Shown here in pieces: positions 12,091-21,812 of a stretch of DNA of 64,000 nucleotides (position 1 is the first letter of the stretch; each line of letters begins with the position of its first letter). The stretch comes from Angiostrongylus vasorum (Eukaryota; Nematoda; Chromadorea; Rhabditida; Metastrongylidae). Below the pieces are notes generated by a model, which was given only the letters and a program-made list of their open reading frames with translations, was not told the DNA's origin and made no database searches. The stretch covers positions 1,132,730 through 1,196,729 of the forward strand of contig JADANN010000345.1 of assembly GCA_018806985.1 (NCBI GenBank), given 5' to 3'. The position numbers were made by a program, and so were the translations under genes.

Positions 12091-13233
12091 AGGCAATATG
12101 ACGTAGCTTCTCTTCCTGAGTCCTACAATCTTGTAAGAATGTTTATGCTAATAGACTACTGCCGGTCCTGGTCAAACCAATGGCGCAGCTGTTCCCTCAA
12201 ACAGTGTCAGTGAACACAGCATATTTTTTTGAACACAATGAAGCACAAGCTGAAGGGCAAACCCTGGAAAGTGTCCTCTTCAATGTTTTTAGCTATAGAG
12301 AACTTCATGGGAGGATCTAAAAACTTGCAGTAAACGGACATTCTCTAAACATTTCTTTAAGCACAACCGAATCTGCAGTGCTTGATCATTTCACGGTAGG
12401 ATTTGAATTTGGCCAGTTCCACAGCTTCCAACACAAGATTGAATAGAGAGATTCTTTAAAAGGTGTTTTCGCTTACAGTACGGAAGATAAGACCGAATTT
12501 CGGAGTATATTTCTAGCAGAGTTTAAGAAATACACCATGAATGTGATTGAACGTGATGCCTGAGATGAGATGGAGACAGGAGGCCCACAGCGGCACAGCG
12601 GTGAGTACGTAGAGAAGCTATTTTGTTTTAATTCGATTAAAACCTTGATTTCGCATCATTCTTCTTCGGCTATGGAGGTGTATTCAACTGTGGAGGCAAC
12701 TTGACCTTTCGAGGATCTGAAGAAAGCGAAGTCTTCCGAAACGTCTACTTTCCTTCAATAAAGAATAAACTAACACCTCGTATTTGCTTGCCCATAATAC
12801 AGTGAACATTTTCTAATGCGGAAGTTAATAGAAAGTAGATCATGGAAATTATCGTTTTATTATTCCGCTAAGTTGTTTTGTATTCGTTTAAACTGTTGTG
12901 GTGACCGAGCTACCACACTTCAGCACCTGGTGGATTATGATTCGAACTAAACTAAGTTGTGCCCTCACGAAATGGGCTTCACTGCATAAGAATGGATCAC
13001 AACGTACATTGTCAGTCACTCTTTTCGTATGCTAATAAGTCAGTCGGCCCAATTCTAAACGGGGGGTGAGGATAGTATTCTAACAGTTTCCTATTGGCAG
13101 TATGAGCTGCTATATAATACATCCACTCTTGAGGTTCTTTGATGACGAAAATTAATAGCTGATATGTTTCGGAGTACGCCCGCAAATGAGAGAGAATGTG
13201 GGTTGCGTTTCATATAACATAGTGGACAATAGA
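12091..13233. other. No recognised gene; one hammerhead-like motif
   Basis: No protein family was recognised. At 12717-12746 (plus) there is a core CTGAAGA, then a potential GAAG/TCTTC pairing, then CGAAACGTC, followed closely by AATAAAG. It resembles the better-formed motif at 13589-13616. The DNA may be internal or 5' sequence of the Penelope-like element that follows, but I found no reverse transcriptase motifs. Confidence 0.4.
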
Positions 13234-13392
13234 GTGTCAGTACTAAAGATTTCCTATGTCAAGAAGAAAACACCAGCGCGAAAACCTCTTGAGGCTTTTT
13301 GGATCAATGCCAAAACCCTACAATGAATAGCAGGAGGAATACCCAGAGGTCACAAGCGACGTGGTCCCGTATGTACGCATAAATTTCTGATG
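13234..13392 (+). pseudogene. Penelope-like element, GIY-YIG endonuclease C-terminal relic
   Basis: In overlapping frames the DNA encodes QEENTSA, then ARKPLEAFWINAKTLQ, then EEYPEVTSDVVPY. This order resembles the C-terminal end of the GIY-YIG domain in Penelope-like retroelements, where an (A)RK-LEAFWI-AK-P-MNR-EE pattern is expected. A frameshift separates the first two pieces, a TGA follows KTLQ, and another stop follows VRINF. About 200 bases downstream is a hammerhead-like motif (13589-13616), which fits the known presence of hammerhead ribozymes in Penelope-like elements. No upstream RT could be read. The family call is from memory of the motif and is moderately uncertain. Confidence 0.55.
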
Positions 13393-13588
13393 TGGCGTGG
13401 TGCAGTCATCAACCATATACGATTATAATCAGCTGTTCTAATCTTCCTCAATGGAAGTCACGTAAAAAAGCGTTGAGTTTTCCGAGAAGCTGTTGACCAC
13501 GTAATTGCCATAGAGCTTTTTGTCTTTTTGTAAGCGTTATTGAAGCGTTTGGCCTTGTAAATTGTATATCAGTATACCCTTCCACGCC

Positions 13589-13616
13589 CTGAAGAAGGCG
13601 ATAAGCCGAAACGTCA
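13589..13616 (+). ncRNA. Hammerhead-ribozyme-like core motif
   Basis: The sequence fits CUGANGA, helix II, GAAA: CTGAAGA, an A, GGC-GATAA-GCC, GAAAC, then GTCAGC. Hammerhead cores of this type are known from Penelope-like retroelements, and a GIY-YIG relic lies just upstream. I could not identify a convincing helix III with a cleavage triplet, so activity is not shown. A plain conserved hairpin is the alternative. Confidence 0.4.
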
Positions 13617-13997
13617 GCTACGGTTGAATCGTATTGTTTTTCTATGGAACTAAATGTATGCTGTATAACAACCTCGCGATTGCTGAACAAAGAAAACGAC
13701 GCATTCACACTCCAATGCAGAGGTTAATAGAAAGTCGGTCCGGGGAACCATATGTTCTCTTATGAGAGCGAAGATTTCGCTTCGAAAACACGCTGCTTTC
13801 TTCTGCAGTTTTCTTAAACTTACTTCTGGATGTAAACACAACAACAAACAAATGGGCAGACAACGATGTGTTCTTTAAAATTAAGCACAATGGCAACAGT
13901 GCGTCCTTTTACTGGAAATCCACAGACCAGCAAGTAATGTGATTTTTTTTGTGATCAATGTATTAAGAGCTGCACAACAGTATTGATTCATAACGGT
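13617..13997. other. Sequence between PLE relic and SINE
   Basis: No gene was recognised. The first 80 bases may be the 3' end of the Penelope-like element. The rest has short overlapping frames on the minus strand without a domain. Confidence 0.35.
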
Positions 13998-14185
13998 GAC
14001 TTTTTATTTACTGCTTTTTACAAGTTTTCACGGCAGGTATTATTTGTGAAGCAACCACAATGATGTTGAGATATTTGCAAAACTCCGGATCGCAGGTATC
14101 TGCAGTGGGAATCGAACCCGCTATTACCTTTTCCGGGGGCTGACGTGCTCACCACCACACCGTGCGGGTCCTTCTTTTCGTCAGT
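13998..14185 (-). repeat. tRNA-derived SINE, family 1, complete copy spanning the arm B edge
   Basis: Read on the minus strand: a tRNA-like head with an A-box region GGTGTGGTGGTGAGCACG, a B box GGGTTCGATTCCC, a body containing GGAGTTTTGCAAATATCTCA, and a 3' end GCAGTAAATAAA. Other copies in the window share this order. The inverted arm B begins inside this element at 14138. The mirror copy at 38443-38495 contains only the head up to GTCAGCC and then switches to satellite, so the same element is whole here and cut there. Confidence 0.75.
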
Positions 14186-14189
14186 ATTG

Positions 14190-15320
14190 ATTCTGTTGAT
14201 CAAAGTAATCCATAAAAAATTGGTAACTTCATCATGGAAAAAATACAACAAGCGTTTGACGGTAAAATTGTGGATGTCGTTGGTTCCGGTGTACCGAGTG
14301 TGGAAAAAAAAGTCGTTTCCCTAAGAAAATGTTTTGTGTTAATTGCTGTGAATAGCACTTTTCATCGAAACCACCTGTCTTCAGGGGCATCCATCGAGGA
14401 GCACACGCGTATCCAAAATCTTCACGATATTGCAAGACACCACACGAGTTTGCTTAACATTAAGAGATACTTTTTCGCTAGAAAAATTGTGGAGTCTCAC
14501 TTACTTCATTCAACCGTCCACTTTGTTCCTTTAAAAGAACAATGTTAGGTAAAGAGAGGATGATGGTATAAGAGCTGTTGAGAACTAGGAAAATTCGCGA
14601 GAGATAAGGCCAAGACTCACTGTTTACTTAGAACTGTTATTGAATCCTAATTGACAATGAAGAAATCTTTAGAATCACTTATGACATCCTTCCCATCTTT
14701 TCGGTGACTTCTCTTCAAACTAGAAACCTCCTTAAGTATCAGTAAAGAACTACCGGCATCCAGCATTGACATAATCGCAGCGTGACCATGTTAAGAACCT
14801 CCTGTCGCCATTTTTTTATCAACACATTAGTTCGAGCTTTTAAATGTTGTTTCTAGGAGGATTTCATAGACAAAATCAAGCGAAAAGCAACAGGACCGTG
14901 TTGTTTAACAAAGCAAAAAAACCTATCGGGTTATCTATATGGTGCAGGTCGTCCATAAATTTTGCTCAAGTTATCCTCAACGTGGTTCTCAAATCAGTGG
15001 AGAAGGGATAGTTATTACAGCCAGGTGAATAAAAAAGTTTAGCATGGTGTGCCACATCGGTAGACGGTAGTAAAACTCAGTGAAGTTTTGCGAAAGTATG
15101 CAATAGTGGTTCGTCCAACCTATATCTACAAAAGGCGTTTGAATCAGTTCGAGTTCAAGAAGGAACCATTCCGGATGCTTCGGACAGAAAGAGCGTCCAT
15201 GCTTAGTTAACAAGCAATGGACTTCGCAGGAACTTCGCTACCAGAATTTCAGTGACCTTTTTTCAAAAATATTGCTATCGTAAGGTGTTTGACTAGGTCA
15301 TACGATCTTTACTAGGATTC
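14190..15320. other. Arm B, unassigned part
   Basis: A 104-codon plus frame (14234-14548) and a 74-codon minus frame (14989-15213) are open but are not matched to any family I know. The minus-strand block around 14345-14410 contains CCTGAAGACAGGTGGTTTCG. A variant recurs at about 15525-15560, which points to another dispersed repeat. Both frames are altered by indels in arm B'. Confidence 0.4.
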
Positions 15321-15328
15321 TTCAATGT

Positions 15329-15500
15329 CAAGATACAATCACAAGAATGCTGAGATACGAACAAAACTCGGGACTTCAGGTAGGCTTCGAGCTCGCAATT
15401 ACCCTTTCCAGGGACTCAAGTGTTATTCGCATACTACTGAACTCTTGTTTCGCCCCTTCTCTCGCCCGATTTTGTTTCGTCTGTCGGTGCTATCAGCAAT
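15329..15500 (-). repeat. Degenerate SINE, family 1
   Basis: On the minus strand the order of SINE family 1 is retained in mutated form: a head flank related to CTGATAGCACCGACAGACG, a B-box-like GCGAGCTCGAAGCC and the body motif GAGTTTTGTTCGTATCTCAG. The A-box region is largely lost. The mirror copy is at about 37125-37296. Confidence 0.5.
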
Positions 15501-16574
15501 TATCCGTCTGTTTTGTTCATCGAAACAACCAGTCTTCAAGGACATACACTTGTTTTCAATGCACAATCAAGCATGTCTTTGTCTGAAGCTCTTCAATGCA
15601 AAGGATTTCCACCATGCAAACCCGCTCGCACTACGCCATCAACTTGCCCCTGATAGGACAAAGATGGTCGAGTGAGCGCAACCTCATCTGGGAAAGGCGC
15701 GGTCCGCTAATGCAATACAGGCACTCGCTGATGGAACTGACTCCAATGCTTGCTCAGCAAACCTCAGATTTGCCATCGCCACCAGCTACTTTTTTGGAAT
15801 GGTTCGAAAGAGTCGACATAATGGTTAGCGCTAGGTGTGCACAGTTGCCGCACCGCCACGGTGGGCGAACATCAGCCCACTACTCCCATCTGCGAACGAG
15901 AAAGAGGTACTCCCTACTGAGTGGATTCCAATACTACTAAACGTCGACGTGGCACCCAACTACACGATGGTCAGACCTCTCCACTAAGAAGGTGGAACAG
16001 GAACTCGCTGCTCCCAAGGACACTGCATTGGATAACTTCTCACTCAACTTCACTCAGTGGAACTGTTAGTGTAGCGCGCACAAATCTTCCGATGGTGAGA
16101 AGAAACGATTAGTAATAAAAATCTGAGAATGCCACTGTTTTCTACGTGAGAGTAGAGGTAAGTTTAAAAAAAATATGCCAATCAAAATGTTTTGCGACGG
16201 AACGACGTTTGCACAGAGTCGAAAACAATGATGAGATTTTAATCAATGCTCAGCACAAACAAACCGTCCGATCTATGTGAAAGAGTAACTTGATAGATTC
16301 TGAATGTTTTACACGATAATATAAGTGCTTTCCGATCTGTTTTCAAAGGCAATAGCGAAAAAATTATGAAAGGAAGGATAAAGAGTTCTTCTCAAACATT
16401 CAACACCATGAACCACATCGGTGATCAACTACTATGTCTACAACCAGCACACCACGGGCCCTGTTTGTAATGTTGTTGTCGTTTGCTGTATATTTTTTAT
16501 TAAATACCAAGTGCAAAGTCCTCTTGATTCCTGGTTCCTTTATATACAGTATATTTCCCAACGGCACCGAGTGC
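15501..16574. other. Arm B, unassigned part with open frames
   Basis: Overlapping frames at 15596-16112 are open over more than 100 codons in total, and the sequence is relatively GC-rich. One frame reads PLIGQRWSSERNLIW and later LPSPPATFLEWFERVD, and another ends in DNFSLNFTQWNC and a stop at about 16065. A one-base difference between the two arms shifts the frame after PPATF. It could be a decayed exon or retroelement gag-like piece, but I cannot name a family. Confidence 0.35.
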
Positions 16575-16690
16575 TTGCGGTGGTGACGGCCCGAAGAAGA
16601 ATTTGGGTAGGCTCCGGACTTCCGGGACTCTGGGAAACCACAGTGGCTAAGCCAACAAAACTCCGAAAAAAATGGAAATTATGCTGAATC
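16575..16690 (-). repeat. Dispersed repeat C in arm B
   Basis: On the minus strand this shows CCATTTTTTTCGGAGTTTTG, GGCTTAGCCACTGTGGTTTC and GTCACCACCGCAAGCACTCG, clearly related to 4888-5000. It is more diverged from that copy than either is from its own mirror image, so the repeat spread before the inverted duplications. Confidence 0.5.
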
Positions 16691-17109
16691 TTGCTCCACC
16701 AGTGAGTACGGTCCCACTTAAGAAATCCCAAGGAACTATACAACAGTAACATTTCCTCTGGAATGCATAATGATATCGCGATGTATAAACTAAAGTTTCA
16801 TGCGTTGGAACGTGAATAGACCAAAATTTTTTTTAAGATTCCCACACTTCTGGACGTATGAAGTACAACTTGGTATCTGTTCACGATGCGTTCGTTACTG
16901 ACAGTGAGACTCGTGCTATCATGGCAGATCGACCGCTGGATTGAGAGCAGAAGCAGGAGCATTTGGCTAGTGTACTCACGTACACGATTCTAAACTCGTT
17001 CAGCTAAGGAGTAGTGGTGGTAGAAATTAGCTCTTTTTTTTCTGAATTGCCTTCAAAGCCCGTAGAATTAAGATTTCATCTTTTCAATACTCTCTTATAT
17101 CATCTGTTG

Positions 17110-19595
17110 CTCAAGCGGTGGTATGCATCACAGTAGTTGATGAGAACGACAATTCACTTGCATTCGAGAAGAGCGAATATGTTCTACGGGTTTTCTGTGT
17201 TTTCTTTCGTGCATTGCTCTCCACTATATCATTCTTCTTTTTTCCTTGTAATGAAATATTATTTTACAAAGTCTTTTTTTCTTCTTTCTCTTCTTCTTTC
17301 CTTGTTCAGCCAGAATTTAGTCAAGAAATGTTTTCTGAATGGTGGAAATTCATATAATATGGAAAAGGGTAAACTTGAACGCCATGTCCGCAAGTAGAGG
17401 AATTGAATTCTGCACATACTTTACTTAGTGTGTCGGACATTGTTGTTAAGATGATGGAATCGGAATCCGTTGGCTACCTGACGATGGCGTTGCGAGATAT
17501 AGGAGGTGATACCGGGAGACAGTAAGCTATATGTTAAGTAAAGAATGGAAGCCACAATAGTTATGTTGAGTTAGATAAAGGAAATGACTTTTAATCTAAT
17601 TGCTATGAAACGTGAATTTGTAATAATTGAATCACTTATTGTCTACTTTGGAAAAAGAGAAATTGTTGTCACTTAAGGTCATTGTCATGGATTCTGGTGA
17701 CCCGCCATTATCAACGGAAGCTACTTTCATGGCACAGGTTAGTCATGTTCATGTCTGTCACTATTTTTTAATTGCACAAAACCTAAGCTTGCAAGCTGAG
17801 CAACAAAACGAAGAGATTCTATATAAATGTGTTGTGAAATACCAATGATATTTCTCACTGACTTTCATCTGTGGAAGCTGTTTTTCCGAATGAAATTCAG
17901 CGTCAATAAAAGGGTAAAAGATAAAGCTTTGATCTATCCCTGAGGGAAGCGCCATGCATTCGAATCTATTAAGCATCGCTGGAAGTGACTAGATTGGAGG
18001 CGATTGAATGCATATCTGGCCTTTGCAATGACCGGCGGTGGCCTAGCGATGTGTCGCGCCAGTGCTGCTATCCTCGAAAACAAGTCTGGTACCATTGCCG
18101 ACCCCAGAGGGATGGACGCCTTGGTGAGGATGCAGCGCAGGGATCGATCCCATGTGTTTTGTAGGGAGCGTGTAGGGCAGTCATCGGAGGTGGTCGGAAA
18201 TTCAACGCTGAAAGCTTTATTCAGGGATTAGGTAAAAATGACAACTTTTCTATTATCGCAAAAGAGAACTGCTAGGCGGCCGTGGACGAAAATTCTCTTA
18301 ATGGTACGAAAGTATTGTATGTAATCGGTTTCATTTAGTCGCTAGTTTTTCCAACAACAACATTATCGAAGAAGTATATCCTAGTTCTACTTAGTCCACT
18401 TTTACTGTTGTGTAGGTTAACATTGTGTGAATGTACTTTTCAAGAAAAAAAAGCCAGCCCATGCCCGGTGACATTTGAAGTGCTTTTTTCGGGGTTTTCT
18501 TCCATTAATGTTTCTAAATTTGTATGTTTTTGGGTGAGAGCTGTTGATGCAGAGAATGAGTATTATAGTCGTGTCGCACTTTCGATTAAAGGCGACCCCG
18601 GTCCATTCCATATTGATGACGAAGCATGGATTAAGGTAGCTGGCCTTCTCGATCGAGAAGTAATATGTGTGCAGTTTTAAACCTAAAAGATTTGTTCCAG
18701 ACATTGTTTAGTGCGAAATCTCAGTCGGTTCCAAGTAACAAACGCAATTGGGTTAAGCTTCCTTCAACTTGTTCTTTTTGGTGATGATATTCTTATGCTT
18801 GTAATAAAGGTTCAAAGTAGTTCAAAATACCATTTTCAGAAGCCCAATTATCGTATTCATGTTGAGGCGCATGATCGCGAGGAGTTAGCTCAAAGATCTA
18901 TGGTCACTGCTGTGAATGATGGGAACGACATTTATGGCGACACATTGGTGTTTGCCGACTGCAGCGATTTTCGTGGCTGGAGTAGTACTGGTACGTTACA
19001 GTAACAGACTTCTCAAGAATTCCCGTGTCTGGAGAATAGATTCGTTAGATGCAAAATAACGTTCTCAGGATAATTCTGAACTTCTACACTGTTTTGTCGA
19101 TGATGGGTCGAATACTCCTACATTTACCACTTCTTGGCCTTAAAAATCGTGCTGTAATACAATTTTAAGCATAAGTGGTGTATCTCATTTTTCCCATACT
19201 AATCGGATGTAACACTATTTTTTAGAAGATCTACAATTTCTTTGGAAGCAGCCAAGACTTCATGCTTTGCAAAGTACACGATCTCTTGAGCAGATTTTTT
19301 TGCTTCATCCACACTTCTTAGAACCGTACATATACAAGCGTAAATTTGTACACCCCTAATTGTAATGACGACATCCTCTGCGTATTTTGAATAGAGAGTG
19401 CTTCAGGAGTGTGTGATGTCTGGTCATAGTATTCTTACTCTATCGATCACTGATGCAGACGGTGCTTCTTTCGGTGCACCATTTCTAATAGAAGTTCGTG
19501 GAGAAGGATCAAAGGCCTTCACTGCTGACGAACAATACAACCTTCTCACAGTAGCATGACTTGACCACCCGGAAAGAGATCGATTTCTGCTCCCG
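17110..19595 (+). pseudogene. Cadherin-like gene remnant (five exon-like pieces)
   Basis: Five plus-strand pieces resemble extracellular cadherin repeats, the calcium-binding modules of cell-adhesion proteins. They are: 17110-17189 with VVCITVVDENDNSLAFEKSEY (the linker DENDN motif is calcium-binding); 17650-17737 with LKVIVMDSGDPPLSTEATF and a CAG|GTTAGT donor; 18534-18659 with VRAVDAENEYYSRVALSI then IKVAGLLDRE and a GTAATA donor; 18840-18990 after a TTTTCAG acceptor with NYRIHVEAHDREE and a GTACGT donor; and 19407-19595 after TTCAG with LSITDADGASFGAPFLIEV and a GTAAAC donor. A TGA at 19557-19559 interrupts the last piece and exon phases do not join cleanly. A SINE sits between pieces two and three. 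It is best read as a pseudogene or gene fragment. The specific cadherin is not identifiable. Confidence 0.7.
17907..18215 (-). repeat. tRNA-derived SINE, family 2 (in cadherin remnant)
   Basis: On the minus strand: head with GTGTAGGGCAGTCATCGGAG replaced by GACTGCCCTACACG-type variants, a B-box-like GGGATCGATCCC, body with GGTACCAGACTTG and GGCCAGATATGCATTCAATC, and a 3' end of TTTATC units near 17910. It lies between two cadherin-like pieces. The mirror copy is at 34410-34718. Confidence 0.6.
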
Positions 19596-19806
19596 GTAAA
19601 CCAAATAATAATTTCTAATTCTCGTTTTCCTTATCAAACCTTTAGGAATCTTGAACGTTGAAAAATCACTGCAGCGCGAAAGGTACTACTTGGGAAAAGT
19701 TAGTCCTTTTTTTTCGTTCAAGAACTTCTACCTATTCAATTTTTAGTTGTTCTTCGTTTTTAGAAACATACATTCCACTTGCCAAAACGAAGTCTAAATC
19801 TACTTG

Positions 19807-19995
19807 TTATTTACTGCCCACTACAATTTTTCACGATAGGGTATTATGTTAATTACGACCATAAAGATACTGAGATATTTGCAAAACTCCGAACCGCAGG
19901 TATCTGCAGTGGGGGATCGAACCCGCTACTACCTTTTCCGGGGGCTAACGTGCTCACCACTACACTATTCGGGTCCTTCGTTTGGCTTTTCTCTC
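19807..19995 (-). repeat. SINE, family 1 (arm B copy)
   Basis: A well-kept minus-strand copy: A-box region AGTGTAGTGGTGAGCACG, B-box-like GGGTTCGATCCCC, body motif GGAGTTTTGCAAATATCTCAG and tail GGCAGTAAATAA. It sits just downstream of the cadherin remnant. The mirror copy is at about 32630-32818. Confidence 0.75.
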
Positions 19996-20103
19996 AGTTT
20001 AGGATCATTATGATTGTATTTCACATAATACGCTACCGTGAAAAATGCAGTAGGCAGTAAATAAAAAAATTAACATTGTGATTTCCACTACAGTCCCAGC
20101 TTA

Positions 20104-20378
20104 ACTGGATTCAATGCCTATTTGTGCTTCCCATATCAATCCCGTTTACGGGTGACTGCTGGAGGCACTGCTGGAAAACCAGCTGAGAGAAAGGCGAAAC
20201 GAAGGAGCCGCATGGTATGGTCGTGGATGCGTTATCCCCTGGAAAGTCTAATGACATACGTGTTGAATCCATACTGCAGATGCCTGCGGTCCGCAGTTTT
20301 GCAAATGTCTCAGCATCATTGTGGTTATATTTCACATCATACACTGCCATGAAAAAAGAATAGGCAGTAAATAAAAAG
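20104..20378 (+). repeat. SINE, family 1, long form
   Basis: This plus-strand copy shows the extended 5' part seen in several copies: CAATCCCGTTTACGGGTGAC, then a CAGCTGAGAGAAAGGCG stretch, then the tRNA-like region (GCATGGTATGGTCGTGGATG, a mutated A box), the B-box position GTTGAATCC (mutated), the body motif GCAGTTTTGCAAATGTCTCA and the tail GGCAGTAAATAAA. Its full length is about 275 bp. Confidence 0.65.
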
Positions 20379-20431
20379 TGATCGTGCTGTATAAAATATT
20401 TGAACATTAGTAGAAATATTTATTTATATGA

Positions 20432-20485
20432 CCTTATAAACTGTTTTTGAGCTGATGCGAAGTTGATATAGGTTTCCGTTGTCGA

Positions 20486-20521
<36 letters not shown>

Positions 20522-20755
20522 CGTTGTTGTTGGTCGATGGCTGACGTTTCGGCGATTTCGCCTTCCTCAGAGCTGTGTTGTTACGAGTGGGACTCGGAAG
20601 GGCGAGCAAAAGCACAACAGTGAGGAAGGCGCAATCGCTGGAACGCCAACCATCGACCAACAACATCAACAACGACGGCAACAACAACAACAACATTGAC
20701 AGAGGAAACCTACATCAACTTCGCATCAGCTCAAAATGACCAATTTATAAGATCA
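20432..20755. mobile_element. Foldback element with two facing hammerhead-like cores and (GTT)n/(CAA)n arms
   Basis: The block is an imperfect palindrome. Outer arms are GAGCTGATGCGAAGTTGATA and its inverted partner TCAACTTCGCATCAGCTC. Inside these are a (GTT)n tract at about 20485-20530 and a (CAA)n tract at about 20660-20695. Inside those are GGTCGATGG and CCATCGACC. Next come two copies of a CTGAGGA-A-GGCG-AAAT-CGCC-GAAACG core: one intact on the minus strand (20541-20570) and one mutated on the plus strand (20621-20645, GGAAC for GAAAC). About 50 bases separate them. A single transcript could form a long hairpin. It is either a MITE-like foldback element or a tail-to-tail dimer of a retroelement end. 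The mirror copy is at 31866-32192. Confidence 0.6.
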
Positions 20756-20759
20756 TAAA

Positions 20760-21544
20760 AAATAAATATAACAACTCGATCCCATGTGTATTGCAGCGCG
20801 CCTCCGACCACTGCGTCACACACGCTCATTTCTTGAAACACTTTAATGGACGAATATTTTTATAGGGTGCTTTAGAAATGTCACTCTATCTCCTTTTCTT
20901 TAAGCCTAAAAGTCGTATAACTAAGAGATTGCAGGAAAATTTTCAAGCAATATCAACCAAAACAAATATTGCAGCTAGAAAGTTCCAATGCAGGTAAGGA
21001 CAAAACAGTGCGTAAAGAAGCAAAACGCCAAATAGGACGAGAGGAAGAAAATTAACAAGAAGCACTAAATTTGGATAGTAAAGCTACGCTGAAAAATTCG
21101 GCAGTAGAACGGATGCTTAAGAATGGAAACAACAGATATTCAGCAGCGCCAATAATAAAAGTGGAAGGCTCACCATCGACAACTAAAACAGATCTGCTTT
21201 TATTTATGAGAAATCCTTAGCAGTTCCAGGTCTTAAGAGATGTGACAGATATTATAACACAAAATTATTTTTTAAAGTCAAAAGCGACTCGACACATGTT
21301 GACGTGTTAGAAAACCACGCCACAGAACAAATAAAACCACAACAACGGTTATACAAAAACAAAGTGAGCTATTAATACTAGACGCACGCAAGAGTGAAGG
21401 AGTCGCTTAATTGTTGACTCAATGGTCCTCCCTGTGCTCCGCTTTGCAGCAAAGACGGGGACTCACACTTCAATCACACACCAGCCATGATCGCTTGAAC
21501 GATTTTCTCTGACGTTCCATCAGAACTCACAGCATCTATCCGGA
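20760..21544. other. Arm B, unassigned part with a nearly open frame
   Basis: A head-only family-2 SINE piece lies at about 20778-20830 on the minus strand. From about 20980 to 21220 a plus frame of roughly 80 codons (GKDKTVRKEAKRQIGREEEN, then LKNSAVERMLKNGNNRYSAA) is interrupted by a single TAA. No family is recognised. The rest is AT-rich without features. Confidence 0.4.
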
Positions 21545-21812
21545 ATGGGCAGTTCAGTTCTTTGGAACTCAGACCATCTTCGAAAGGCCAGATCGACAGA
21601 AAGGCATAGATGGCCAGGTCGTATACTAAGGAGAAAGGTGGTTGATAGTCAAAAAGAACTGTGGAGTGGATATCGAGGGGATGCAAACGTTCTCTTGAAC
21701 AACCATCTAAGTGGTGGTGGGACTTATTCGTGGCTTACGTTAACCACTCATTGCATTCGTAGGCGAAAATCACTTCTGGATCATCGAATGTGCCTCACTG
21801 AAGTCACTGTGT
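21545..21812 (+). pseudogene. Unknown open frame cut by the arm B breakpoint
   Basis: This frame (start MGSSVLWNSDHLRK) is the left copy of a 140-codon frame at 30652-31074. Here it loses its last 50 or so codons at the duplication breakpoint, after CLTEVTV, and runs into a stop. The protein is basic and contains RRKVVDSQKELWSGYRGD. I recognise no domain. The opposite strand is also open for 70 codons, so it may not be coding at all. Confidence 0.35.

Larger units (their letters stand above)
14138..21812. repeat. Inverted-duplication arm B (left copy)
   Basis: About 7.68 kb recurs in reverse orientation at 30806-38495 with the two positions summing to about 52,620-52,630 throughout, so only small indels separate the arms. 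Differences seen include single-base changes in homopolymers, a one-T difference in the frame near 15790 and variable trinucleotide tracts. One end lies inside a family-1 SINE. The other lies at the end of a frame that continues in the other copy. The arm carries cadherin relics, five SINE copies or fragments, repeat C and a foldback element. Confidence 0.9.

Noticed and set aside
13998..14185. Functional tRNA gene
   Set aside because: The A and B boxes are recognisable, but no acceptor or anticodon stem folds properly, and several diverged copies with an AATAAA tail exist. It is a SINE.
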